64,000 bases of DNA, from the NCBI RefSeq assembly GCF_023206395.1, contig NZ_CP066150.1, positions 1,860,001 to 1,924,000 on the forward strand. The letters run 5' to 3'. The notes beneath the pieces were generated by a model. The model was not told the origin of the DNA, did no database searches, and saw only the letters and a program-made list of their open reading frames with translations. Numbering within the stretch: position 1 is the first letter of the stretch; each line of letters begins with the position of its first letter. The DNA is from Vibrio sp. ED004. Lineage in GTDB: Bacteria; Pseudomonadota; Gammaproteobacteria; Enterobacterales; Vibrionaceae. The translations under genes were made by a program, and so were the position numbers. This document shows, piece after piece, positions 1 through 8,141 of this stretch.

Positions 1-2
1 GC

Positions 3-227
3 TCAATTGATGAGTCTCGTATCTCAGAGCTCGTACGATTCAAAATCGAAACGCCCGTTCGTTATGAAGGTGACATCAATTATTGGCGTCAAGGGGTCGA
101 ATTTCCTAGCGAGCAACTCGCATCGAATAAAGAGGTCGCGATTCAAGCGCGTATCACTATCCCAGAGTCACAACTGACAGCGGGTGAGTTTCACTTCAAT
201 ATGGAGTGGGCAATTGAGTGTCTATAA
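3..227 (+). CDS. C-terminal end of an unidentified protein (partial)
   Basis: An open frame enters from the left edge and runs to a TAA stop, giving about 74 residues ending in EWAIECL. The start lies outside the window. The visible part is charged, has no membrane segment, and contains the pattern VAIQARITIPESQL, which looks like beta-strand-rich soluble protein. I do not recognise the family and assign no function. No clear terminator follows, and the next gene is 317 bases downstream on the same strand. Confidence 0.6.
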   Translation, partial: SIDESRISELVRFKIETPVRYEGDINYWRQGVEFPSEQLASNKEVAIQARITIPESQLTAGEFHFNMEWAIECL

Positions 228-544
228 ATTCACAACTTGAGCGCAGCTTTTTATCAAAACCAAAGATATTCCCTAAGTGACAAGTTCGGAATTATAAAAC
301 TGATAAAGAGAGATTCACTGGTATTGAGCGCTACGTTAGAGCAAATTATCAAGGATGGGGTATTTTTGAACATGTCTCGAAAACACGAAACATAATATGC
401 GATCAGTTATTCAGACTTTCAAGGGAGGAAGGAGAGATTATTTAATAACACTGAAGTCAATCACACATGTGTACTTTCTCTATTGGTTAATCTATCCGAT
501 GTTTGCTACGTTTAAATGACACAGTCATTGGAAAGGTATGATTT
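228..544. other. Intergenic region upstream of raiA
   Basis: No credible gene was found here. A purine-rich stretch lies near 419-436, and a GGAAAGG ribosome-binding site sits just before the raiA start. The region presumably holds the raiA promoter, but I could not pick -35 and -10 boxes with confidence. Confidence 0.5.
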
Positions 545-901
545 ATGAAAATAAACGTTCAAACACATCACGTATCAATTAACGACGACTCACGTAAAGA
601 CATCGAAGGTAAATTCGAAAAGATATCTAACCATTTTCCATCACTGATTAGCTGCGACATCATCATTACAAAAGAACATGGTCAACATCAGGTTGAAGTG
701 TTCACCAACTACGAAGGTGTACGTGTAAACGCAAAAGCTACAGATGACGTTATGTATCCGGCTATCGCATCAGCGATTAAGAAGCTAGAAGCAGGCCTAA
801 GTAACCGTAAGGGACAATTAAAAGCAGACCTACACGAGAAACCAACAAGTACCAAGCCAGAGATTGCTTCGGACATCATCCAAGAGATGAAATTGGTATA
901 A
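545..901 (+). CDS. raiA: Ribosome hibernation factor, RaiA/HPF family
   Basis: 118 residues of the sigma-54 modulation/ribosomal S30AE family. These small cytoplasmic proteins bind the decoding region of the 30S subunit and silence ribosomes in stationary phase or stress. The family pattern is visible in the N-terminal beta strand, the DVMYPAIASAIKKLEAGLSNRKGQLK helix region (residues about 68-93), and the basic residues along it. The C-terminal tail of about 20 residues beyond the S30AE domain makes it longer than E. coli HPF (95 residues) and close to RaiA. GGAAAGG precedes the start. It is a single-gene unit ended by a strong terminator. RaiA rather than HPF is my preferred name because of the tail and because it is not next to rpoN, but the two paralogues are hard to separate by eye. 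Confidence 0.85.
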   Translation: MKINVQTHHVSINDDSRKDIEGKFEKISNHFPSLISCDIIITKEHGQHQVEVFTNYEGVRVNAKATDDVMYPAIASAIKKLEAGLSNRKGQLKADLHEKPTSTKPEIASDIIQEMKLV

Positions 902-952
902 TTCTTCAAGTAGTTCAAGCTTACTAACGAATAGAAGCTTATAAAGAATTGC

Positions 953-979
953 AAAGCCAGCACACGTTGCTGGCTTTTT
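953..979 (+). terminator. Rho-independent terminator of raiA
   Basis: AAAGCCAGCA pairs with TGCTGGCTTT around a five-base loop, followed by TTTTT. It lies about 50 bases after the raiA stop. Confidence 0.9.
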
Positions 980-1138
980 CGATCTTGAGACACATAATCC
1001 CCTCTCGTTACCAAATCGCTATTTCAACTCAAATCCATATCCTCTTTAAATCCCTTAAGTCTCTGGTTGCTATAACAATCATCAATGGTATTTGATACAG
1101 TGATAAGCATAAATCTAGACCAAAACGGAATATTTGTT

Positions 1139-1294
1139 ATGAAGAAAGTCGCGTTGATCCTTTTCCTAGCCACTCAATTAATGGCTTGTACTGAGGTTGG
1201 TAGTGAAGCTTGGTGTGCGGATATGAAAGAAAAGCCTAAAGGTGACTGGACGGCGAATGAAGCAGGTGATTTTGCTAAGCACTGTATTTTCTAA
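1139..1294 (+). CDS. Small DUF3012-family lipoprotein
   Basis: 51 residues starting MKKVALILFLATQLMACTEVG: a lysine-rich start, a hydrophobic core and a lipobox (LMAC, Cys17). This predicts export and lipidation by signal peptidase II. The mature part, about 35 residues, carries two further cysteines and the motif EAWCADMKEKPKGDW, which I recognise as the DUF3012 family common in Vibrio. Its function is not known. The upstream in-frame ATG at 1085 is unlikely because it would bury the lipoprotein signal. It is a monocistronic gene bounded by terminators. Confidence 0.8.
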   Translation: MKKVALILFLATQLMACTEVGSEAWCADMKEKPKGDWTANEAGDFAKHCIF

Positions 1295-1340
1295 GCGCTC
1301 GCTTTCCGTTAAATAGAGTTAAATACAGAACACACCGCAT

Positions 1341-1384
1341 AAAAAAACGACCGCTAGGTAGACCGAATTACCTAGGGTCGTTTG
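1341..1384 (-). terminator. Bidirectional terminator between the DUF3012 gene and the phn operon
   Basis: A long hairpin has arms AACGACC/GGTCGTT and CTAGGTA/TACCTAG with one bulged base. A seven-base A run lies on its left, giving a U tract for minus-strand transcripts of the phn operon. A TTT on its right serves the lipoprotein gene less well. Confidence 0.85.
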
Positions 1385-1467
1385 AGCTTTAAAATGCTAG
1401 ATAGACAAGCTCTCAACTTTCACACGAAACACATGTCATAGAAAACATAGTGAACACCACACTCCTA

Positions 1468-2271
1468 TTAGATCAGTTTGTTACGGATATGGATAACCAC
1501 CGCTTCAGCAACGATAACCACCGCAAAAATACTCACTAATACCATCGAAACCTTTTGCCATTCAAAAAGGTTTTGCGCATCATTTAGCACCACGCCAATA
1601 CCACCAGCGCCAACCAAGCCCAATACCGCAGATTCACGCACGTTGATGTCCCAACGGAATAACACGATTGAGTAGAACGCTGGCATCACTTGTGGCCAAT
1701 ACCCTTTCAGTAAGATACTCATCCACGAAGCTCCCGTTGCACGTAAAGCTTCGATAGGCCCCATGTTCACTTCGGCAATGGCTTCCGCTAACAGCTTCCC
1801 TACAAAGCCGATACTGCGAATTGCAATTGCCATAATGCCTGCGAGAACACCGGGGCCAAACAGTGCGATAAACAGTAACGCCCAAACTAGCGAGTTCACT
1901 GAACGTGAAGACACGAGGAAGAATTGAGCGATCCAGTTCAACGCTTTATTCGGTGTAATGTTTGGTGCGTTCAACAACGCCAAAGGAATCGCAAACACCA
2001 AAGTAAACAGTGTGCCTAATGTCGCGATGTGTAAGGTTTCAATCATCGCAGCGTGAATCGATTCTGGATAGAAGCCGTAGTCCATTGGCACCATTCGCTC
2101 GAACATATCTGCAAACTGAGCAGGCGCGTCATAAAGGAACTCAGGAATCACTTCTACCGTCTGCCAAGACCACACGATGGCGCATACAAGGCTAAGGTAA
2201 ACAGCGAATCGAGCCACACGCTCGTTGGGTGTAAAGCGCTGCCACTCTCTATCGATAGATGCTGTTGTCAT
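1468..2271 (-). CDS. phnE: Phosphonate/organophosphate ABC transporter permease, distal copy
   Basis: 267 residues of the PhnE family, inner-membrane subunit of the PhnCDE importer for phosphonates and related phosphorus compounds. Hydrophobic segments occur near residues 23-42, 78-100, 115-137 and 143-160, with more at the C-terminus. The EAA coupling motif that contacts the ATPase lies at about 162-183 (EAIAEVNMGPIEALRATGAS). The motif ESAVLGLVGAGGIG near 213-226 is typical of PhnE. It is the last gene of the operon and overlaps the stop of the upstream permease gene by one base, which suggests translational coupling. The two permeases probably form a heterodimer. The substrate is not fixed by sequence: phosphonate, phosphite and phosphate esters are all possible. 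Confidence 0.9.
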   Translation of the reverse strand: MTTASIDREWQRFTPNERVARFAVYLSLVCAIVWSWQTVEVIPEFLYDAPAQFADMFERMVPMDYGFYPESIHAAMIETLHIATLGTLFTLVFAIPLALLNAPNITPNKALNWIAQFFLVSSRSVNSLVWALLFIALFGPGVLAGIMAIAIRSIGFVGKLLAEAIAEVNMGPIEALRATGASWMSILLKGYWPQVMPAFYSIVLFRWDINVRESAVLGLVGAGGIGVVLNDAQNLFEWQKVSMVLVSIFAVVIVAEAVVIHIRNKLI

Positions 2272-3095
2272 TAGAAGATTCTCCTAACAATGTTGGAAAG
2301 AAATTCACCGACAAGAATCAGTGCAATAATGGTGATCAAAATAGCGGCGACGAAGTCGTAATCAAAACGTTGGAAGGCAGAGAAAAGTGTCCCGCCAAGG
2401 CCGCCCGCACCTACGATGCCCACCATGGTTGAGTTGCGAAGATTGGAATCCAACTGGTAGCTTGCAAAGCCGATAAAGCGCGTGAAAACCTGTGGCATAA
2501 CGGCATACAAAATCACACTAGTAAAACTAGCGCCTGTCGCTTTAATTGCTTCAACCGGTTTAAAGGAGATCTCCTCAATTGCTTCTGCAAACAACTTGGC
2601 GATAAAGCCAATCGATGCAAACACCAAGGTCAAAATTCCTGCTAGCGCACCAAAGCCCACCGCTTTCACAAACAAGATGGCGATAATCACCGGGTGAAAA
2701 GAACGGCACAAGGCAATAAAGCCACGAATTGGCGTTGATACGATTGACGGCATCATGTTTCTCGCGGCAAGCAAGCCTAAAAATAGTGAGATAACGATGC
2801 CGAAGAAGCTTGAGATGATCGCGATCTGTAAGCTTTCCGCTAACCCACTCAACAGTAAACTGGTACGCGAGAAATCAGGCGGAAACATTCGAGAGAGTAA
2901 TCGCTCACTTTCACCAAAACCGATGATCAAACGATCAAACGTCAGCCCTAATGTCGAAAAGCTGTAGAACAGGTAAGCAATAATGCCAACGATGATCGCT
3001 CGATTCATCCATGACACCTTAAATGGATTTTCATGGTTCGCTGGCGATGTGTGTGATGAAACGCTTGGCGATGAGCTTGGGTTTAGTCCAGCCAT
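2271..3095 (-). CDS. phnE: Phosphonate/organophosphate ABC transporter permease, proximal copy
   Basis: 274 residues, PhnE family, paralogous to the next gene. A polar N-terminus rich in serine and proline (residues 1-25) precedes the first membrane segment at about 32-52. Others lie near 85-110, 125-145 and 148-168. The EAA loop is at about 170-190 ([20 protein letters not shown]), followed by [15 protein letters not shown]. It overlaps the phnC reading frame by 13 bases and the following permease by one base, so the three genes are tightly coupled. Confidence 0.9.
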   Translation of the reverse strand: MAGLNPSSSPSVSSHTSPANHENPFKVSWMNRAIIVGIIAYLFYSFSTLGLTFDRLIIGFGESERLLSRMFPPDFSRTSLLLSGLAESLQIAIISSFFGIVISLFLGLLAARNMMPSIVSTPIRGFIALCRSFHPVIIAILFVKAVGFGALAGILTLVFASIGFIAKLFAEAIEEISFKPVEAIKATGASFTSVILYAVMPQVFTRFIGFASYQLDSNLRNSTMVGIVGAGGLGGTLFSAFQRFDYDFVAAILITIIALILVGEFLSNIVRRIF

Positions 3096-3853
3096 GACTC
3101 ACCCCCATAAATGATTTTCAGGTCTTCCTCTGAAATGCCTTCAGGACTGCCATCGTAATGCACCTTGCCATTACACATACCGATGATGCGTTTAGCATAA
3201 CGCTTGGCTAGGTTCACATCGTGGATATTCACCAATACTGGGATATTTTTCTGCTCAGCGAAGGTTTCCATCAACTCCATGATCTCAACCGCGGTTTTCG
3301 GGTCAAGTGATGAGGTTGGCTCATCCGCCAATAAGATATAAGGGTCTTGCATTACTGCACGAGCAATACCAACACGCTGCCTTTGACCGCCAGATAAGCT
3401 GTCGGCACGTTGGTTTGCAAAGTCTTGTAAGCCAACAAACTCCAGTAGCTCAAACGCCTTTGCTAGGTCTTGCGCTGAATAATTACGACGCCACGCATTC
3501 CAAGCGGTCATATAGCCTAAGCGACCACTCAACACGTTTTCGATAACCGTTAAACGCTCTACCAAGTTGTACTCTTGAAAGACCATGCCGATATGACGGC
3601 GCTGTTTACGAAGTGCTTGGCCTTTTAGTTGAGTCAGGTCGGCACCATCAAAGATAATCTCCCCTTGGCTTGGGTCATTAAGGCGATTGATACAACGCAG
3701 AAGTGTACTTTTACCCGTACCTGATGGTCCGATAATCGCGATGATGCCAGGCTCATCGATATCAATATTAATGCCTTTAAGGATTGGCTTGCCTGCCACA
3801 TATTCATGAAATAGGTTGTTGATCTTTATTCCGTCATAGCTTGCTACGGCCAT
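3083..3853 (-). CDS. phnC: Phosphonate-type ABC transporter ATP-binding protein
   Basis: 256 residues, a cytoplasmic ABC ATPase that energises the two PhnE permeases. Walker A is GPSGTGKST at 42-50, the Q-loop is VFQEYNL at 91-97, the signature [10 protein letters not shown] starts at 153, and Walker B ILLADE is at 173-178 followed by a D-loop (SSLDP). The switch histidine is in VNIHDVNLA. Length and the long insert between Q-loop and signature match PhnC. It is separated from phnD by 147 bases that hold a stem-loop and an 18-base duplication, while it overlaps the permease gene downstream. Confidence 0.93.
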   Translation of the reverse strand: MAVASYDGIKINNLFHEYVAGKPILKGINIDIDEPGIIAIIGPSGTGKSTLLRCINRLNDPSQGEIIFDGADLTQLKGQALRKQRRHIGMVFQEYNLVERLTVIENVLSGRLGYMTAWNAWRRNYSAQDLAKAFELLEFVGLQDFANQRADSLSGGQRQRVGIARAVMQDPYILLADEPTSSLDPKTAVEIMELMETFAEQKNIPVLVNIHDVNLAKRYAKRIIGMCNGKVHYDGSPEGISEEDLKIIYGGESWLD

Positions 3854-3883
3854 ACTGCATTTCCTTGTGCGAATTTTTGAATG

Positions 3884-3912
3884 ATCTATGCCCTACCCGC
3901 GAGGGCATAGAT
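3884..3912 (-). other. Intercistronic stem-loop between phnD and phnC
   Basis: ATCTATGCCCT and its exact complement AGGGCATAGAT form an 11-base-pair stem with a seven-base loop. On the minus strand it has no following U tract, so it is unlikely to be a full terminator. A hairpin here, between a binding-protein gene and its membrane components, commonly protects the upstream message and lowers downstream expression. That role is inferred. Confidence 0.7.
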
Positions 3913-3963
3913 TTTAATTAAGGTAAGTGTTCTGGGAGACCTAGGCTTGATATGAAACCTAAG

Positions 3964-3999
3964 TCTTCTTTGGAGCTAAGATCTTCTTTGGAGCTAAGA
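3964..3999. repeat. Perfect 18-base tandem duplication after the phnD stop
   Basis: TCTTCTTTGGAGCTAAGA occurs twice without a gap, immediately next to the phnD stop codon. It looks like a slippage or short duplication in non-coding DNA. Confidence 0.9.
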
Positions 4000-4000
4000 A

Positions 4001-5041
4001 TTAGCCGTTGTTTGCTTGTTTCGCTAACTCAGCGGCTTTTTTCTTTGCACGTTTAGCGGCGTCTTTTTCAGCCAGTTTTTTCAAACCTGCTTTGGTGTAA
4101 GCCGTGCCCGTCGCGTGGGCGATATCACGAATCACGTCCCACTCTTCTTTGTAGCTGATTGGCGAGAAACGGTCTGCACCTTTGAATGATGCACTCATCT
4201 CTGGTGTGAAGCGGTAGCTGAAGAAAGCTTCGTTGATCTTCTCAACTAGCTCTGGTTTTAGGTTGTAAGCGTAACCGAAAGCAGACGTTGGGAAGCGAGG
4301 GCTGCGGTAGATAATCTTAAGCTCAGAATCATCAACACGGCCTGCTGCCACCATACGGTCGTACACATCAGATGCCACAGGTGCTGCATCATAGTCTCCG
4401 TTGAAGACACCTAGAATCGATTGGTCATGTTTACCTGAGTAAAGCACTTTGTAGTCTTCATCTGGTACTAACCCTTTAGCTGGGAATAACGCACGAGGAG
4501 CTAGGTTGCCAGAGTTTGATGATGCAGAAGTGTGTGCAACCTTTTTGCCTTTTAGATCAGCCATGGTGTTGATGCCGCTGTCTTTGCGCACAATGGTGAT
4601 CAGATTGTAGCCTTGGAAACCAGACTCATCGCCTTTTACTGCAATTGGAACGTAACCCGCTAGGTTAACCGCGTAGCCAGTTGGGCCCGTAGAGAAACCA
4701 GCAACGTGTAAACGACCAGAACGCATCGCTTCTACTTGTGCAGAGTTCGAGTGCACCGTGTAGTAGATCACTCGCTTACCTGTGATTTTACTTAGGTGAG
4801 CTTGGAAGTCGGCAAACGCATCTTTGTACAGCGCAGGGTCCTCTACTGGTGTGTAGGTGAACACAAGCGTACTTGGGTCATTCCACTCATCTGGATTCTT
4901 TGGTGAATCTGCCACCAAGTCTTGGTTTTCATCACAGTATCGATCGTCTAACACACCACGGCTAGAGCAGTCGCTTGCCATAGCCATTGAAGGAAGTAGT
5001 AATGAGCTAGCGATTAACAGTCCTTTAACACTGATTTTCAT
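4001..5041 (-). CDS. phnD: Phosphonate/organophosphate ABC transporter periplasmic binding protein
   Basis: 346 residues when started at the ATG at 5041, which has AAGG seven bases upstream; a TTG two codons earlier is less likely. A signal peptide (residues about 1-23, ending MAMA) directs export. The mature protein is a PhnD-type type-II binding protein, with PVEDPALYKDAFADFQAHLSKITGK near the N-terminus and the characteristic KKVAHTSASSNSGNLAPRALF segment, a serine- and asparagine-rich loop that typically contacts the phosphorus group. The C-terminal tail is lysine- and alanine-rich (AAKRAKKKAAELAKQ) and probably a helical extension. It is the first gene of the operon, directly behind a sigma-54 promoter. 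The exact ligand cannot be read from sequence. Confidence 0.92.
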   Translation of the reverse strand: MKISVKGLLIASSLLLPSMAMASDCSSRGVLDDRYCDENQDLVADSPKNPDEWNDPSTLVFTYTPVEDPALYKDAFADFQAHLSKITGKRVIYYTVHSNSAQVEAMRSGRLHVAGFSTGPTGYAVNLAGYVPIAVKGDESGFQGYNLITIVRKDSGINTMADLKGKKVAHTSASSNSGNLAPRALFPAKGLVPDEDYKVLYSGKHDQSILGVFNGDYDAAPVASDVYDRMVAAGRVDDSELKIIYRSPRFPTSAFGYAYNLKPELVEKINEAFFSYRFTPEMSASFKGADRFSPISYKEEWDVIRDIAHATGTAYTKAGLKKLAEKDAAKRAKKKAAELAKQANNG

Positions 5042-5087
5042 ATTCAAACCTTACTTTTACTTATTGTTGAAAGTCACCTTCACCATT

Positions 5088-5102
5088 GCAGCCTTTGTGC
5101 CA
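5088..5102 (-). promoter_or_regulatory. Sigma-54 promoter of the phnDCEE operon
   Basis: Read on the minus strand the sequence is TGGCACAAAGGCTGCAAT. The invariant GG (5101-5100) and GC (5089-5088) are separated by exactly ten bases, as sigma-54 requires. Transcription would start near 5076, about 35 bases before the phnD ATG. It is almost identical to the element upstream of the phosphodiesterase gene. Confidence 0.85.
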
Positions 5103-5162
5103 TATTTTTATTTATTTAAATTCAACAGCTTAAATTAAAAATCAAGTTCAACAATCTATTTT

Positions 5163-5210
5163 GAGTCATTCATGTCCAACCCAAAAGCTTACATTTGGGT
5201 CATTTCTGTC
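5163..5210. promoter_or_regulatory. Two activator-binding boxes upstream of the phnD sigma-54 promoter
   Basis: GAGTCATTCATGTC (5163-5176) and GGGTCATTTCTGTC (5197-5210) lie 61 and 95 bases upstream of the -24 element. The second is part of a dyad, GGGNCA-N4-TGNCCC. A third copy stands 63 bases upstream of the other sigma-54 promoter. Position and repetition fit enhancer sites for an NtrC-type regulator. That the neighbouring response regulator binds them is inferred. Confidence 0.65.
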
Positions 5211-5227
5211 CCATCAATTTTAGTGGT

Positions 5228-5251
5228 AAAAAAAGAGCCCGAAGGCTCTTT
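5228..5251 (-). terminator. Terminator of the phosphodiesterase gene
   Basis: AAAGAGCC and GGCTCTTT pair around a CGAA loop (UUCG on the minus-strand RNA), with an A run on the left that becomes a U tract. It lies just beyond the stop of the phosphodiesterase gene. Confidence 0.88.
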
Positions 5252-5296
5252 GGTTCACTGCTTTTTCTCTTATTATTCTTCAATAATCCAGATAGC

Positions 5297-6517
5297 TTAG
5301 GCGTCGCTGTCCATGCAGTTTGCGTAGTAAGTGACCGTTGCTGGCCAGTCACTGAATACGCCCATCACACCTACATCTTGTGCCAACACATCGAGCATTT
5401 TCATCATGTCGCCATCATTGTTGATGCCATCTTTCACGCTCTTGTAGTACCAACCGCCGCCTTGCGCTAGTGGGCCTGAACGTTCCAGAGTCCATGCAAT
5501 AATGTCGAGGTCTGCACCTTTAGCAAGCTTGGCGTAATTAGACGCAACCAGTTCGTTATTCTCATCTAGATCAACCAGAGCAAACAGAGGCGGCGCGATG
5601 ATGTTTACACCCGCATCGTGCAGCTCTTTCATGTTCTCAACAGAAGCGACAAAGTCCGCTTGCTCGTAAACACGGTCATCAAGATAAACGGCTTGTTTTC
5701 CGAACTTCGGTGTTTCTTTGATCCAATACTTCACATCATCCAGGTTGAATGACTGTAGGTAAGTCTCTGAAGGCTCAAAACCTGCCTCTTTCAGTTCATC
5801 CACCAGTTTTTGCGCGTACATTTCTTGGCTGAAGCCATTGAAAGGCATTTCAACCGCTGCCGATTTCAATTCAGGAGTCACTTTCACACCATGCTCTTTA
5901 AACAGCGCCGCACTTTCTGCGTGTGTCATCAGCGTACCGCTCTGGCTGTATAGATCCGTTCTCCAACCCGGAGTGCCGTTCATGTACTCTTCGACTGTGG
6001 TTGCTTTCGAATTCGCACCGTCCATTTTGCCTTTTAACGTCTTAAACTCCGCCAGCGTGAAATCGGAAGTACGACACTCAACCTGAGCGTCTTCACCTGT
6101 TGCTGGGTTCGCTGGTTTAAATGGAACTGAACACTTCTTAGCAAGTTCGGGATGCGCCAACACATCGGTTGTGGTGTGCAGGTCACTTTGAGAATGTCGA
6201 CACACCAATTCCTTATCTTTAGTAAAAGTAACATCACACTCTACGACACCGGCTCCCATCTGAATCGCCGCTAAGTAAGATTCTTTGGTGTGCTCGGGAA
6301 ACTGCATTGCAGCTCCGCGATGCCCAATAGAAAAATCGCTACGATGAAAAGGCCCTTCGCTACAACTCAGCAGCTTGGTTTTCAAAGGGCTCTCATCCAT
6401 ATTGTTAACTAAAAAGAGGGGACGAGGTCCTAGGTTTGCTGACTCTGTAGCTGCCCATGCCGTCATTGAGCTAACGCCGAGTATCAGAGCAATCGAACCT
6501 TTCAGTATTTGCTTCAT
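5297..6517 (-). CDS. glpQ: Periplasmic glycerophosphodiester phosphodiesterase
   Basis: 406 residues from the ATG at 6517, which has AGGAG upstream; an in-frame start seven codons earlier lacks this. A signal peptide (about 1-22, MTAWA) indicates export to the periplasm. The GDPD fold is recognised from HRG (His66-Arg67), the PEHT segment, the metal-binding ExD in VVECDVTF (Glu93, Asp95) and a second His in CRHSQSD (His108). The enzyme cleaves glycerophosphodiesters such as glycerophosphocholine into sn-glycerol 3-phosphate and an alcohol. It has its own sigma-54 promoter matching that of phnDCEE, so it may supply the phosphate ester that the transporter imports. HS replaces the more usual HD in the second motif. 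The name glpQ reflects the family, not proven orthology. Confidence 0.85.
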   Translation of the reverse strand: MKQILKGSIALILGVSSMTAWAATESANLGPRPLFLVNNMDESPLKTKLLSCSEGPFHRSDFSIGHRGAAMQFPEHTKESYLAAIQMGAGVVECDVTFTKDKELVCRHSQSDLHTTTDVLAHPELAKKCSVPFKPANPATGEDAQVECRTSDFTLAEFKTLKGKMDGANSKATTVEEYMNGTPGWRTDLYSQSGTLMTHAESAALFKEHGVKVTPELKSAAVEMPFNGFSQEMYAQKLVDELKEAGFEPSETYLQSFNLDDVKYWIKETPKFGKQAVYLDDRVYEQADFVASVENMKELHDAGVNIIAPPLFALVDLDENNELVASNYAKLAKGADLDIIAWTLERSGPLAQGGGWYYKSVKDGINNDGDMMKMLDVLAQDVGVMGVFSDWPATVTYYANCMDSDA

Positions 6518-6625
6518 GTTTGTATCTCCTTGCAACAAGCAATTATTTTTCTAATTTCCTTAATCCGGTCATTTCTACTTTCTGTGAGATGACCTCATGT
6601 GGGCTGATGCCACAATGTAGGGATT

Positions 6626-6640
6626 GCACGCTTTGTGCCA
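6626..6640 (-). promoter_or_regulatory. Sigma-54 promoter of the phosphodiesterase gene
   Basis: Read on the minus strand: TGGCACAAAGCGTGCAAT, with GG at 6639-6638 and GC at 6627-6626, ten bases apart. It differs from the phnD promoter at only two positions within this 18-base stretch. The start codon is about 110 bases downstream. Confidence 0.85.
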
Positions 6641-6702
6641 AATGTTAAAACTCTTTTATTACAATCACTTGAAACAGTTAATCATTCGACTAAATGATAA
6701 AT

Positions 6703-6716
6703 GGGTCATTGTTGTC
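6703..6716. promoter_or_regulatory. Activator-binding box upstream of the phosphodiesterase promoter
   Basis: GGGTCATTGTTGTC lies 63 bases upstream of the sigma-54 element, matching the boxes in front of phnD in sequence and distance. Only one clear copy is seen here. Confidence 0.55.
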
Positions 6717-6788
6717 TTGTGCTTTTTTCTTCCGCTTTGTCTTTTGGTTTAGGTTTGCTCTTTGATCCTCAAGAACCAAGTTAGCGAG

Positions 6789-8141
6789 TTAAGCTTTAAA
6801 ACTCTCTTTATCCAACTGGTGTTTCTTCATTTTTCGATAAAGCGTTTTTCGGGGCAGATTCAGCTTGCTTGATACCTCATTGATATTGCCTGAGCTCTCT
6901 ATCAAGGCTTCGGTTAATACATTTCTCTCGTACTGCTCCATCTGCTTTTCAAAGGCAAAATCTTCCTCAGTCGATTCACAAATCGGCGATTGAAGATCAA
7001 AGCCATCGCCGACAATACCGAGCACAAATCGGTCGGCAACGTTACGTAACTCACGCACGTTTCCTGGCCATTCATGTCGACACAGCTGCTGTATCTGTTC
7101 GGGATAAATCGTCGATGGACGCGTCTTGTACTTGTGGCTTGCTTGAATCACAAAGTGGCGGAACAACACCTGAATGTCCTCTTTGCGTTGGCGCAGTGCC
7201 GGAAGGTTTAAGCTCGCAATATTCAGGCGATAGAAGAGATCGGCTCTGAATTCTCCAGATTCACTGAGGCTTGCGAGGTCAGCTTTACTCGCGGCAACCA
7301 CCACAATATCGACAGGTATCAATTCATTGCCGCCAACACGCTCGATCACTCGTTCTTGAATCACGCGTAGCAACTTAATCTGCACTGCAATCGGCATGCT
7401 TTCAATTTCATCAAGAAACAGAGTCCCGCCATTGGCTTGTTCTATTTTTCCGATGCGTTTCTTATTGGCACTGGTAAACGAGCCCGCTTCATGACCAAAC
7501 AGCTCACTCTCAATAATGCTCTCTGTCATGCCACCACAGTTTATTGCGACAAACGCCTTTGCCTTACGACGACTAAACTGATGCAAGGCGCGAGCAATCA
7601 CCTCTTTGCCCGTTCCTGTTTCGCCGTTAATGATGGTGTCGACGCCAGTATGAGAGAGCGCAAGCACTTGTTTACGTATGGTGTCCATCGCTTGGGATTG
7701 ACCGATAACCACAGATTCAATCGGTAGTTCTGTATCCTGATCGTCGTCCAACGTTGCAGGGCTGTTTTGCTGACACTGTGCCAACGCCAAATCGAGCTTT
7801 TCCACCAGCTCACTGGCATTGAGGGGTTTCTCCAGAAAGTCGAACGCACCCAACTTCATCGCCTCGATTGCCATCGGAATATCACCATGCCCGCTCATCA
7901 GTAATACAGGAACATTGGCTGCGCGATGTTGGATTGAGCTCAACAACGTAAGCCCGTCGACTTGTGGCATCCGAACATCACACAACACCACAGACTGACA
8001 GTTCGCTTTGAGGGACTTCAGGCCAAGGTTTGGGTCGGTAAAGCTAGTGACACGAAAACCCTCGAGTTCCAACATTTCGCTCACGGCTTCAACAACGTCG
8101 GTTTCATCGTCGATAAGAACTATGTGTTTTTCTGAAGTCAT
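6789..8141 (-). CDS. Sigma-54-dependent response regulator (DctD/PgtA-like)
   Basis: 450 residues. The receiver domain (about 4-120) has acidic residues DDE at 11-13, phosphoacceptor Asp55 (LCDVRMPQ) and Lys105. The AAA+ domain has Walker A GETGTGKE at 173-180 and Walker B GGTLFLDEIE at 238-247. The sigma-54-contacting loop reads GSFTSA at 220-225 instead of GAFTGA. A Fis-type helix-turn-helix closes the protein (LNLPRKTLYRKMKKHQL). Such regulators open sigma-54 promoters from upstream sites. Its gene overlaps the sensor kinase gene by four bases (ATGA), and two sigma-54 promoters lie just downstream, so these are its probable targets. DctD (dicarboxylates) and PgtA (phosphoglycerates) are the closest family models. 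The phosphorus-related neighbours favour a PgtA-like role. Confidence 0.9.
   Translation of the reverse strand: MTSEKHIVLIDDETDVVEAVSEMLELEGFRVTSFTDPNLGLKSLKANCQSVVLCDVRMPQVDGLTLLSSIQHRAANVPVLLMSGHGDIPMAIEAMKLGAFDFLEKPLNASELVEKLDLALAQCQQNSPATLDDDQDTELPIESVVIGQSQAMDTIRKQVLALSHTGVDTIINGETGTGKEVIARALHQFSRRKAKAFVAINCGGMTESIIESELFGHEAGSFTSANKKRIGKIEQANGGTLFLDEIESMPIAVQIKLLRVIQERVIERVGGNELIPVDIVVVAASKADLASLSESGEFRADLFYRLNIASLNLPALRQRKEDIQVLFRHFVIQASHKYKTRPSTIYPEQIQQLCRHEWPGNVRELRNVADRFVLGIVGDGFDLQSPICESTEEDFAFEKQMEQYERNVLTEALIESSGNINEVSSKLNLPRKTLYRKMKKHQLDKESFKA

Noticed and set aside
5228-5251. Plus-strand gene near 5195-5470
   Set aside because: It overlaps the phosphodiesterase terminator and gene on the opposite strand and has no supporting start or domain.
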